From Paragordius varius (lineage: Eukaryota > Nematomorpha), in contig OZ176051.1 in NCBI GenBank assembly GCA_964247055.1, forward strand, positions 248,001-312,000: a stretch of DNA of 64,000 bases, written 5' to 3'. The position numbers and the translations under genes were made by a program. Under the pieces are notes generated by a model. The model was not told the DNA's origin and ran no database searches. It worked only from the letters and a program-made list of their open reading frames with translations. Shown piece after piece: positions 24,541 to 37,800 of the stretch (position 1 is the stretch's first letter; each line of letters opens with the position of its first letter).

Positions 24541-26270
24541 TAAAATCCAAATTTGATCAGGTGATGTCACTATAATTTTTTTTGGGTAGCCCTATGGTAG
24601 TTTCATCATCACCCCAAATATTTTCGAGATCGAAGTATAAATGTAATTTTTATGAATTTTTTAAATATTTAAAAAATTTATTTTATACGATTTTGAAATA
24701 AAAATGGCTACCTAAAATCCAAATTTGATCAGGTGATGTCGCCATAATTTTTTTTGGGTAGCCCTATGGTAGTTCCATCATCACCCCAAATATTTTCGAG
24801 ATCGGAGGATAAATGTAATTTTTATGAATTTTTTAAATATTTAAAAAATTTATTTTATACGATTTTAAAAATAAAAATGGCTACCTAAAATCCAAATTTG
24901 ATCAAGTGATGTCACCATAATTTTTTTTGGCCTATGGTAGTTCCATCATCACCCCAAATATTGTCGAGATCGGAGTATAAATGTAATTTTTATGAATTTT
25001 TTAAATATTTAAAAAATTTATTTTATACGATTTTAAAAATAAAAATGGCTACCTAAAATCCAAATTTGATCAGGTGATGTCACTATAATTTTTTTGGGTA
25101 GCCCTATGGTAGTTCCATCATCACCCCAAATATTTTCGAAATCGGAATATAAATGTAATTTTTATGAATTTTTTAAATATTTAAAAAATTTATTTTATAC
25201 GATTTTAAAAATAAAAATGGCTACCTAAAATCCAAATTTGATCAGGTGATGTCACTATAATTTTTTTTGGGTAGCCCTATGGTAGTTTCATCATCACCCC
25301 AAATATTTTCGAGATCGAAGTATAAATGTAATTTTTATGAATTTTTTAAATATTTAAAAAATTTATTTTATACGATTTTGAAATAAAAATGGCTACCTAA
25401 AATCCAAATTTGATCAGGTGATGTCGCCATAATTTTTTTTGGGTAGCCCTATGGTAGTTCCATCATCACCCCAAATATTTTCGAGATCGGAGGATAAATG
25501 TAATTTTTATGAATTTTTTAAATATTTAAAAAATTTATTTTATACGATTTTAAAAATAAAAATGGCTACCTAAAATCCAAATTTGATCAGGTGATGTCAC
25601 TATAATTTTTTTGGGTAGCCCTATGGTAGTTCTATCATCACCCCAAATATTTTGGGGATCGGACTATAAATGTAATTTTTATGAATTTTTTAAATATTTA
25701 AAAAATTTATTTTATACGATTTTAAAAATAAAAATGGCTACCTAAAATCCAAATTTGATCAGGTGATGTCACTATAATTTTTTTGGGTAGCCCTATGGTA
25801 GTTCCATCATCACCCCAAATATTTTCGAAATCGGAATATAAATGTAATTTTTATGAATTTTTTAAATATTTAAAAAATTTATTTTATACGATTTTAAAAA
25901 TAAAAATGGCTACCTAAAATCCAAATTTGATCAAGTGATGTCACCATAATTTTTTTTGGCCTATGGTAGTTCCATCATCACCCCAAATATTGTCGAGATC
26001 GGAGTATAAATGTAATTTTTATGAATTTTTTAAATATTTAAAAAATTTATTTTATACGATTTTAAAAATAAAAATGGCTACCTAAAATCCAAATTTGATC
26101 AGGTGATGTCACTATAATTTTTTTGGGTAGCCCTATGGTAGTTCCATCATCACCCCAAATATTTTCGAAATCGGAATATAAATGTAATTTTTATGAATTT
26201 TTTAAATATTTAAAAAATTTATTTTATACGATTTTAAAAATAAAAATGGCTACCTAAAATCCAAATTTGA
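24541..26270. repeat. Overlapping 4-mer (685 bp) and 6-mer (1029 bp) duplications
   Basis: TTTTGAAATAAAAATGG recurs at 24691 and 25376 with the CGGAGGATAAATG unit following each (685 bp). ATCAAGTGATGTCACC followed by the shortened TTTTTTTTGGCCTATGG lies at 24901 and 25930 (1029 bp). The deletion of GTAGC in the latter pair is a good private marker. CGAAATCGGAATATAAATG units occur near 25136, 25826 and 26166. The overlap of two offsets implies successive duplications of different length. Confidence 0.78.
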
Positions 26271-27999
26271 TCAGGTGATGTCACTATAATTTTTTTGGGT
26301 AGCCCTATGGTAGTTCCATCATCACCCCAAATGTTGTCGAGATCGGAGTATAAATGTAATTTTTTTGAATTTTTTAAATATTTAAAAAATTTATTTTATA
26401 CGATTTTAAAAATAAAAATGGCTACCTAAAATCCAAATTTGATCAGGTGATGTCACCATAATTTTTTTTGGGTAGCCCTATGGTAGTTCCATCATCACCC
26501 CAAATGTTGTCGAGATCGGAGTATAAATGTAATTTTTTTGAATTTTTTAAATATTTTAAAAATTTATTTTATACGATTTTAAAAATAAAAATGGCTACCT
26601 AAAATCCAAATTTGATCAGGTGATGTCGCCATAATTTTTTTTGGGTAGCCCTATGATAGTTCCATCATCAGCCCAAATATTTTGGGGATCGGACTATAAA
26701 TGTAATTTTTATGAATTTTTTAAATATTTAAAAAATTTATTTTATACGATTTTAAAAATAAAAATGGCTACCTAAAATCCAAATTTGATCAGGTGATGTC
26801 ACTATAATTTTTTTGGGTAGCCCTATGGTAGTTCCATCATCACCCCAAATATTTTGGGGATCGGACTATAAATGTAATTTTTATAAATTTTTTAAATATT
26901 TAAAAAATTTATTTTATACGATTTTAAAAATAAAATTGGCTACCTAAAATCCAAATTTGATCAGGTGATGTCACCATAATTTTTTTTGGGTAGCCCTATG
27001 GTAGTTCTATCATCACCCCAAATGTTGTCGAGATCGGAGTATAAATGTAATTTTTTTGAATTTTTTAAATATTTAAAAAATTTATTTTATACGATTTTAA
27101 AAATAAAAATGGCTACCTAAAATCCAAATTTGATCAGGTGATGTCGCCATAATTTTTTTTGCGTAGCCCTATGGTAGTTCTATCATCACCCCAAATATTT
27201 TGGGGATCGGACTATAAATGTAATTTTTATGAATTTTTTAAATATTTAAAAAATTTATTTTATACGATTTTAAAAATAAAAATGGCTACCTAAAATCCAA
27301 ATTTGATCAGGTGATGTCACCATAATTTTTTTTGGGTAGCCCTATGGTAGTTCCATCATCACCCCAAATATTTTCGAGATCGGAGTATAAATGTAATTTT
27401 TATGAATTTTTTAAATATTTAAAAAATTTATTTTATACGATTTTAAAAATAAAAATGGCTACCTAAAATCCAAATTTGATCAGGTGATGTCACTATAATT
27501 TTTTTGGGTAGCCCTATGATAGTTCCATCATCACCCCAAATATTTTGGGGATCGGACTATAAATGTAATTTTTATGAATTTTTTAAATATTTAAAAAATT
27601 TATTTTATACGATTTTTAAAATAAAAATGGCTACCTAAAATCCAAATTTGATCAGGTGATGTCGCCATAATTTTTTTGGGTAGCCCTATGGTAGTTCCAT
27701 CATCACCCCAAATACTTTGGGGATCCGACTATAAATGTAATTTTTATGAATTTTTTAAATATTTAAAAAATTTATTTTATACGATTTTAAAAATAAAAAT
27801 GGCTACCTAAAATCCAAATTTGATCAGGTGATGTCACTATAATTTTTTTGGGTAGCTATATGGTAGTTCCATCATCAGCCCAAATATTTTGGGGATCGGA
27901 CTATAAATGTAATTTTTTATGAATTTTTTAAATATTTAAACAATTTATTTTATACGATTTTAAAAATAAAAATGGCTACCTAAAATTCAAATTTGATCA
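26271..27999. repeat. Array segment, mixed TCACTAT / GTCGAG / CTTTGGGG monomers
   Basis: About ten monomers. Two consecutive CAAATGTTGTCGAG units lie near 26.33 and 26.5 kb, with a third near 27.02 kb. The CAAATACTTTGGGG signature first appears near 27713 and then becomes common. TAAAATTGGCTACC near 26931 is private. Nothing but satellite is seen. Confidence 0.75.
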
Positions 28000-29870
28000 G
28001 GTGATGTCGCCATAATTTTTTTGGGTAGCCCTATGGTAGTTCCATCATCACCCCAAATACTTTGGGGATCGGACTATAAATGTAATTTTTATGAATTTTT
28101 TAAATATTTAAAAAATTTATTTTATACGATTTTGAAAATAAAAATGGCTACCTAAAATCCAAATTTGATCAGGTGATGTCACTATAATTTTTTTGGGTAG
28201 CTATATGGTAGTTCCATCATCAGCCCAAATATTTTGGGGATCGGACTATAAATGTAATTTTTATGAATTTTTTAAATATTTAAACAATTTATTTTATACG
28301 ATTTTAAAAATAAAAATGGCTACCTAAAATTCAAATTTGATCAGGTGATGTCACTATAATTTTTTTGGGTAGCCCTATGGTAGTTCCATCATCACCCCAA
28401 ATATTTTGGGGATCGGACTATAAATGTAATTTTTATGAATTTTTTAAATATTTAAAAAATTTATTTTATACGATTTTAAAAATAAAAATGACTACCTAAA
28501 ATCCAAATTTGATCAGGTGATGTCGCCATAATTTTTTTTGGGTAGCCCTATGATAGTTCCATCATCACCCCAAATACTTTGGGGATCGGACTATAAATGT
28601 AATTTTTATGAATTTTTTAAATATTTAAAAAATTTATTTTATACGATTTCTAAAATAAAAATGGCTACCTAAAATCCAAATTTGATCAGGTGATGTCGCC
28701 ATAATTTTTTTGGGTAGCCCTATGGTAGTTCCATCATAACCCCAAATATTTTTGAGATCGGACTTTAAATGTAATTTTTATAAATTTTTTAAATATTTGA
28801 AAAATTTATTTTATACGATTTTAAAAATAAAAATGGCTACCTAAAATCCAAATTTGATCAGGTGATGTCACTATAATTTTTTTGGGTAGCTATATGGTAG
28901 TTCCATGATCAGCCCAAATATTTTGGGGATCGGACTATAAATGTAATTTTTATGAATTTTTTAAATATTTAAAAAATTTATTTTATACGATTTTAAAAAT
29001 AAAAATGGCTACCTAAAATCCAAATTTGATCAGGTGATGTCACTATAATTTTTTTGGGTAGCCCTATGATAGTTCCATCATCACCCCAAATACTTTGGGG
29101 ATCGGACTATAAATGTAATTTTTATGAATTTTTTAAATATTTAAAAAATTTATTTTATACGATTTTAAAAATAAAAATGGCTACCTAAAATCCAAATTTG
29201 ATCAGGTGATGTCGCCATAATTTTTTTTGGGTAGCCCTATGATAGTTCCATCATCACCCCAAATACTTTGGGGATCGGACTATAAATGTAATTTTTATGA
29301 ATTTTTTAAATATTTAAAAAATTTATTTTATACGATTTCTAAAATAAAAATGGCTACCTAAAATCCTAATTTGATCAGGTGATGTCGCCATAATTTTTTT
29401 GGGTAGCCCTATGGTAGTTCCATCATAACCCCAAATATTTTTGAGATCGGACTTTAAATGTAATTTTTATAAATTTTTTAAATATTTGAAAAATTTATTT
29501 TATACGATTTTAAAAATAAAAATGGCTACCTAAAATCCAAATTTGATCAGGTGATGTCACTATAATTTTTTTGGGTAGATATATGGTAGTTCCATCATCA
29601 GCCCAAATATTTTGGGGATCGGACTATAAATGTAATTTTTATGAATTTTTTAAATATTTAAAAAATTTATTTTATACGATTTTAAAAATAAAAATGGCTA
29701 CCAAAAATCCAAATTTGATCAGGTGATGTCACTATAATTTTTTTGGGTAGCCCTATGATAGTTCCATCATCACCCCAAATATTTTGGGGATCGGACTATA
29801 AATGTAATTTTTATGAATTTTTTAAATATTTAAAAAATTTATTTTATACGATTTTAAAAATAAAAATGGC
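28000..29870. repeat. 4-monomer higher-order repeat (689 bp)
   Basis: GGTAG(C/A)TATATGG occurs with GTAG at 28197, 28886 and 29575, steps of exactly 689 bp. ATTTCTAAAATAAAAATGG has its TTC at 28648 and 29337, again 689 bp. The unit contains a TCACTAT/TATATGG/TTGGGG monomer, a TCACTAT/TTGGGG monomer, a CTTTGGGG monomer with the TTTCTAAAA end, and a CATAACCCC/TTTGAG monomer with TATTTGAAAAA. An earlier TATATGG monomer at 27852 lies 345 bp (two units) before the first, so the block grew from a smaller arrangement. Confidence 0.82.
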
Positions 29871-30373
29871 TACCTAAAATCCAAATTTGATCAGGTGATG
29901 TCGCCATAATTTTTTTTGGGTAGCCCTATGGTAGTTCAATCATCACCCCAAATACTTTGGGGATCGGACTATAAATGTAATTTTTATGAATTTTGTAAAT
30001 ATTTAAAAAATTTATTTTATACGATTTTAAAAATAAAAATGGCTACCTAAAATCCAAATTTGATCAGGTGATGTCACTATAATTTTTTTGGGTAGCCCTA
30101 TGGTAGTTCCATCATCACCCCAAATATTTTGGGGATCGGACTATAAATGTAATTTTTATGAATTTTTTAAATATTTAAAAAATTTATTTTATACGATTTT
30201 AAAAATAAAAATGGCTACCTAAAATCCAAATTTGATCAGGTGATGTCGCCATAATTTTTTTTGGGTAGCCCTATGATAGTTCCATCATCACCCCAAATAC
30301 TTTGGGGATCGGACTATAAATGTAATTTTTATGAATTTTTTAAATATTTAAAAAATTTATTTTATACGATTTC
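29871..30373. repeat. Array linker, three monomers
   Basis: A GTTCAATCATC/CTTTGGGG unit with TTTTGTAAAT, a TCACTAT/TTGGGG unit and a GATAGTTCC/CTTTGGGG unit ending TTTCTAAAA. The TTTCTAAAA end at 30371 is 1034 bp (six units) after the previous one. Confidence 0.7.
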
Positions 30374-33300
30374 TAAAATAAAAATGGCTACCTAAAATCC
30401 AAATTTGATCAGGTGATGTCGCCATAATTTGTTTGGGTAGCCCTATGGTAGTTCCATCATAACCCCAAATATTTTTGAGATCGGACTTTAAATGTAATTT
30501 TTATAAATTTTTTAAATATTTGAAAAATTTATTTTATACGATTTTAAAAATATAAATGGCTACCTAAAATCCAAATTTGATCAGGTGATGTCGCTATAAT
30601 TTTTTTTGGGTAGCCCTATAGTAGTTCCATTATCACCCCAAATATTTTTGAGATCGGAGTATAAAGTTAATTTTTATGAATTTTTTAAATATTTAAAAAA
30701 TTTATTTTATACGATTTTAAAAATAAAAATGGCTACCTAAAATCCAAATTTGATCATGTGAAGTCGCCATAATCTTTTTTGGGTAGCCATATGATAGTTC
30801 CATCATCACCCCAAATACTTTGGGGATCGGACTATAAATGTAATTTTTATGAATTTTTTAAATATTTAAAAAATTTATTTTATACGATTTCTAAAATAAA
30901 AATGGCTACCTAAAATCCAAATTTGATCAGGTGATGTCGCCATAATTTGTTTGGGTAGCCCTATGGTAGTTCCATCATAACCCCAAATATTTTTGAGATC
31001 GGACTTTAAATGTAATTTTTATAAATTTTTTAAATATTTGAAAAATTTATTTTATACGATTTTAAAAATAAAAATGGCTACCTAAAATCCAAATTTGATC
31101 AGGTGATGTCGCCATAATTTTTTTTGGGTAGCCCTATAGTAGTTCCATCATCACCCCAAATATTTTCGAGATCGGAGTATAAATGTAATTTATATGAATT
31201 TTTTAAATATTTAAAAAATTTATTTTATACGATTTTAAAAATAAAAATGGCTATCTAAAATCCAAATTTGATCAGGTGATGTCACCATAATTTTTTTTGG
31301 GTAGCCCTATGGTAGTTCCATCATCACCCCAAATATTTTCAAGATCGGAGTATAAATGTAATTTTTATGAATTTTTTAAATATTTAAAAAATTTATTTTA
31401 TACGATTTTAAAAATAAAAATGGCTACCTAAAATCCAAATTTGATCAGGTGATGTCACCATAATTTTTTTTGGGTAGCCCTATGGTAGTTCCATCATCAC
31501 CCCAAATATTTTCGAGATCGGAGTATAAATGTAATTTTTATGAATTTTTTAAATATTTAAAAAATTTATTTTATACGATTTTAAAAATAAAAATGGCTAC
31601 CTAAAATCCAAATTTGATCAGGTGATGTCACCATATATTTTTTTGGGTAGCCCTATGGTAATGTCATCATCACCCCAAATATTTTGGGGATCGGACCATA
31701 AATGTAATTTTTATGAATTTTTTAAATATTTAAAAAATTTATTTTATACGATTTTAATAATAAAAATGGCTACCTAAAATCCAAATTTGATCAGTGATGT
31801 CACCATAATTTTTTTTAGGTAGCCCTATGGTGATTCCATCATCACCCCAAATATTGTCGAGATCGGAGTATAAATGTAATTTTTATGAATTTTTTAAATA
31901 TTTAAAAAATTTATTTTATATGATTTTAAAAATAAAAATGGCTACCTAAAATCCAAATTTGATCAGGTGATGTCACCATATTTTTTTTTGGGTAGCCGTA
32001 TGGTAGTTCCATCATCACCCCAAATATTTTGGGGATCGGACTATAAATGAAATTTTTATGAATTTTTTAAATATTTAAAAAATTTATTTTATACGATTTT
32101 AAAAATAAAAATGGCTACCTAAAATCCAAATTTGATCAGGTGATGTCGCCATAATTTGTTTGGGTAGCCCTATGGTAGTTCCATCATAACCCCAAATATT
32201 TTTGAGATCGGACTTTAAATGTAATTTTTATAAATTTTTTAAATATTTGAAAAATTTATTTTATACGATTTTAAAAATATAAATGGCTACCTAAAATCCA
32301 AATTTGATCAGGTGATGTCGCTATAATTTTTTTTGGGTAGCCCTATAGTAGTTCCATTATCACCCCAAATATTTTTGAGATCGGAGTATAAAGTTAATTT
32401 TTATGAATTTTTTAAATATTTAAAAAATTTATTTTATACGATTTTAAAAATAAAAATGGCTACCTAAAATCCAAATTTGATCATGTGAAGTCGCCATAAT
32501 CTTTTTTGGGTAGCCATATGATAGTTCCATCATCACCCCAAATACTTTGGGGATCGGACTATAAATGTAATTTTTATGAATTTTTTAAATATTTAAAAAA
32601 TTTATTTTATACGATTTCTAAAATAAAAATGGCTACCTAAAATCCAAATTTGATCAGGTGATGTCGCCATAATTTGTTTGGGTAGCCCTATGGTAGTTCC
32701 ATCATAACCCCAAATATTTTTGAGATCGGACTTTAAATGTAATTTTTATAAATTTTTTAAATATTTGAAAAATTTATTTTATACGATTTTAAAAATAAAA
32801 ATGGCTACCTAAAATCCAAATTTGATCAGGTGATGTCGCCATAATTTTTTTTGGGTAGCCCTATAGTAGTTCCATCATCACCCCAAATATTTTCGAGATC
32901 GGAGTATAAATGTAATTTATATGAATTTTTTAAATATTTAAAAAATTTATTTTATACGATTTTAAAAATAAAAATGGCTATCTAAAATCCAAATTTGATC
33001 AGGTGATGTCACCATAATTTTTTTTGGGTAGCCCTATGGTAGTTCCATCATCACCCCAAATATTTTCAAGATCGGAGTATAAATGTAATTTTTATGAATT
33101 TTTTAAATATTTAAAAAATTTATTTTATACGATTTTAAAAATAAAAATGGCTACCTAAAATCCAAATTTGATCAGGTGATGTCACCATAATTTTTTTTGG
33201 GTAGCCCTATGGTAGTTCCATCATCACCCCAAATATTTTCGAGATCGGAGTATAAATGTAATTTTTATGAATTTTTTAAATATTTAAAAAATTTATTTTA

Positions 33301-33875
33301 TACGATTTTAAAAATAAAAATGGCTACCTAAAATCCAAATTTGATCAGGTGATGTCACCATATATTTTTTTGGGTAGCCCTATGGTAATGTCATCATCAC
33401 CCCAAATATTTTGGGGATCGGACCATAAATGTAATTTTTATGAATTTTTTAAATATTTAAAAAATTTATTTTATACGATTTTAATAATAAAAATGGCTAC
33501 CTAAAATCCAAATTTGATCAGTGATGTCACCATAATTTTTTTTAGGTAGCCCTATGGTGATTCCATCATCACCCCAAATATTGTCGAGATCGGAGTATAA
33601 ATGTAATTTTTATGAATTTTTTAAATATTTAAAAAATTTATTTTATATGATTTTAAAAATAAAAATGGCTACCTAAAATCCAAATTTGATCAGGTGATGT
33701 CACCATATTTTTTTTTGGGTAGCCCTATGGTAGTTCCATCATCACCCCAAATATTTTGGGGATCGGACTATAAATGAAATTTTTATGAATTTTTTAAATA
33801 TTTAAAAAATTTATTTTATACGATTTTAAAAATAAAAATGGCTACCTAAAATCCAAATTTGATCAGGTGATGTCA
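30374..33875. repeat. 10-monomer higher-order repeat, two copies (1727 bp)
   Basis: The copies are about 30374-32100 and 32101-33827, agreeing on to 33875. GCCATAATTTGTTTGGG is at 30421/30939 and 32148/32666. TATAAAGTTAATTT, GATCATGTGAAGTCGCC, GGTAATGTCATC, GATCAGTGATG (two bases short), TTTAGGTAGCCC with GGTGATTCC, TTATATGATTTT and AAATGAAATTTT all recur at the same offset. I see one substitution between them, GTAGCCGTATGG (near 31994) against GTAGCCCTATGG (near 33721). The near identity points to a recent event, or possibly to an assembly duplication. Confidence 0.9.
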
Positions 33876-34886
33876 CCATATTTTTTTTTGGGTAGCCCTA
33901 TGGTAGTTCCATCATCACCCCAAATATTTTGGGAATCGGACTATAAATGTAATTTTTATGAATTTTTTAAATATTTAAAAAATTTATTTTATACGATTTT
34001 TAAAATAAAAATGGCTACCTAAAATCCAAATTTGATCAGTGATGTCGCCATAATTTTTTTTGGGTAGCCCTATGGTAGTTCCATCATTACCCTAAATATT
34101 TTGGGGATCGGACTATAAATGTAATTTTTATGAATTTTTTAAATATTTAAAAAATTTATTTTATACGATTTTAAAAATAAAAATGGCTACCTAAAATCCA
34201 AATTTGATCAGGTGATGTCGCCATAATTTTTTTTAAGTAGCCCTATAGTAGTTCCATCATCACCCCAAATATTTTCGAGATCGGAGTATAAATGTAATTT
34301 TTATGAATTTTTTAAATATTTAAAAAATTTATTTTATACGATTTTTAAAATAAAAATGGCTACCTAAAATCCAAATTTGATCAGGTGATGTCGCCATAAT
34401 TTTTTTGGGTAGCCCTATAGTAGTTCCATCATCACCCCAAATATTTTCGAGATCGGAGTATAAATGTGATTTTTATAAATTTTTTAAATATTTAAAAAAT
34501 TTATTTTATACGATTTTAAAAAAAATGGCTATCTAAAATCCAAATTTGATCAGGTGATGTCACCATAATTTTTTTTGGGTAGCCCTATGGTAGTTCCATC
34601 ATCACCCCAAATATTTTCGAGATCGGAGTATAAATGTAATTTTTATGAATTTTTTAAATATTTAAAAAATTTATTTTATACGATTTTAAAAATAAAAATG
34701 GCTACCTAAAATCCAAATTTGATCAGGTGATGCGCCATAATTTTTTTTGGGTAGCCCTATGGTAGTTCCATCATCACACCAAATATTTTTGAGATCGGAC
34801 TTTAAATGTAATTTTTATGAATTTTTTAAATATTTAAAAAATTTATTTTATACGATTTTAAAAATAAAAATGGCTACCTAAAATCC
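33876..34886. repeat. Array linker, about six monomers
   Basis: It contains GGGAATCGGAC near 33931, TGATCAGTGATG near 34033, CATTACCCTAAAT near 34085, TTTTAAGTAGCCC near 34231, the shortened TTTTAAAAAAAATGGC near 34516 and GATGCGCCAT near 34730. It resembles parts of the 1377-bp HOR that follows, notably GGCTATCTAAAATCC near 34527, but not in the same order. Confidence 0.7.
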
Positions 34887-37800
34887 AAATTTATCAGGTG
34901 ATGTCACCATAATTTTTTTTGGGTAGCCCTATGGTTGTTCCATCATCACCCCAAATATTTTCGAGATCGGAGTATAAATGTAATTTTTATGAATTTTTTA
35001 AATATTTAAAAAATTTATTTTATACGATTTTAAAAATAAAAATGGCTACCTAAAATCCAAATTTGATCAGGTGTCACCATAATTTTTTTTGGGTAGCCCT
35101 ATGGTAGTTCCATCATCACCCCAAATATTTTCGAGATCGGAGTATAAATGTAATTTTTATGAATTTTTTAAATATTTAAAAAATTTATTTTATACGATAT
35201 TAAAAATAAAAATGGCTACCTAAAATCCAAATTTGATCAGGTGATGTCACCATATTTTTTTTTGGGTAGCCCTATGGTAGTTCCATCATCACCCCAAATA
35301 TTTTGGGGATCGGACTATAAATGTAATTTTTATGAATTTTTTAAATATTTAAAAAATTTATTTTATACGATTTTAAAAAAAATGGCTATCTAAAATCCAA
35401 ATTTGATCAGGTGAGGTCACCATAATTTTTTTTGGGTAGCCCTATGGTAGTTCCATCATCACCCCAAATATTTTCGAGATCGGAGTATAAATGTAATTTT
35501 TATGAATTTTTTAAATATTTAAAAAATTTATTTTATACGATTTTAAAAATAAAAATGGCTACCTAAAATCCAAATTTGATCAGGTGATGTCGCCATAATT
35601 TTTTTTGGGTAGCCCTATGGTAGTTCCATCATCACCCCAAATATTTTCGAGATCGGAGTATAAATGTAATTTTTATGAATTTTTTAAATATTTAAAAAAT
35701 TTATTTTATACGATTTTAAAAATAAAAATGGCTACCTAAAATCCAAATTTGATCAGGTGATGTCGCCATAATTTTTTTTTGGGTAGCCCTATGGTAGTTC
35801 CATCATAACCCCAAATATTTTTGAGATCGGACTTTAAATGTAATTTTTATGAATTTTTTAAATATTTAAAAAATTTATTTTATACGATTTTAAAAATAAA
35901 AATGGCTACCTAAAATCCAAATTTCATCAGGTGATGTCGCTATAATTTTTTTTGGGTAGCCCTATGGTAGTTCCATCATCACCCCAAATACTTTGGGGAT
36001 CGGACTATAAATGTAATTTTTATGAATTTTTTAAGTATTTAAAAAATTTATTTTATACGATTTTAAAAATAAAAATGGCTACCTAAAATCAAAATTTGAT
36101 CAGGTGATGTCGCCATAATTTTTTTTGGGTAGCCCTATGGTAGTTCCATCATAACCCCAAATATTTTTGAGATCGGACTTTAAATGTAATTTTTATGAAT
36201 TTTTTAAATATTTAAAAAATTTATTTTATACGATTTTAAAAATAAAAATGGCTACCTAAAATCCAAATTTATCAGGTGATGTCACCATAATTTTTTTTGG
36301 GTAGCCCTATGGTTGTTCCATCATCACCCCAAATATTTTCGAGATCGGAGTATAAATGTAATTTTTATGAATTTTTTAAATATTTAAAAAATTTATTTTA
36401 TACGATTTTGAAAATAAAAATGGCTAGCTAAAATCCAAATTTGATCAGGTGTCACCATAATTTTTTTTGGGTAGCCCTATGGTAGTTCCATCATCACCCC
36501 AAATATTTTCGAGATCGGAGTATAAATGTAATTTTTATGAATTTTTTAAATATTTAAAAAATTTATTTTATACGATATTAAAAATAAAAATGGCTACCTA
36601 AAATCCAAATTTGATCAGGTGATGTCACCATATTTTTTTTGGGTAGCCCTATGGTAGTTCCATCATCACCCCAAATATTTTGGGGATCGGACTATAAATG
36701 TAATTTTTATGAATTTTTTAAATATTTAAAAAATTTATTTTATACGATTTTAAAAAAAATGGCTATCTAAAATCCAAATTTGATCAGGTGAGGTCACCAT
36801 AATTTTTTTTGGGTAGCCCTATGGTAGTTCCATCATCACCCCAAATATTTTCGAGATCGGAGTATAAATGTAATTTTTATGAATTTTTTAAATATTTAAA
36901 AAATTTATTTTATACGATTTTAAAAATAAAAATGGCTACCTAAAATCCAAATTTGATCAGGTGATGTCGCCATAATTTTTTTTGGGTTGCCCTATGGTAG
37001 TTCCATCATCACCCCAAATATTTTCGAGATCGGAGTATAAATGTAATTTTTATGAATTTTTTAAATATTTAAAAAATTTATTTTATACGATTTTAAAAAT
37101 AAAAATGGCTACCTAAAATCCAAATTTGATCAGGTGATGTCGCCATAATTTTTTTTTGGGTAGCCCTATGGTAGTTCCATCATAACCCCAAATATTTTTG
37201 AGATCGGACTTTAAATGTAATTTTTATGAATTTTTTAAATATTTAAAAAATTTATTTTATACGATTTTAAAAATAAAAATGGCTACCTAAAATCCAAATT
37301 TCATCAGGTGATGTCGCTATAATTTTTTTTGGGTAGCCCTATGGTAGTTCCATCATCACCCCAAATACTTTGGGGATCGGACTATAAATGTAATTTTTAT
37401 GAATTTTTTAAGTATTTAAAAAATTTATTTTATACGATTTTAAAAATAAAAATGGCTACCTAAAATCAAAATTTGATCAGGTGATGTCGCCATAATTTTT
37501 TTTGGGTAGCCCTATGGTAGTTCCATCATAACCCCAAATATTTTTGAGATCGGACTTTAAATGTAATTTTTATGAATTTTTTAAATATTTAAAAAATTTA
37601 TTTTATACGATTTTAAAAATAAAAATGGCTACCTAAAATCCAAATTTATCAGGTGATGTCACCATAATTTTTTTTGGGTAGCCCTATGGTTGTTCCATCA
37701 TCACCCCAAATATTTTCGAGATCGGAGTATAAATGTAATTTTTATGAATTTTTTAAATATTTAAAAAATTTATTTTATACGATTTTAAAAATAAAAATGG

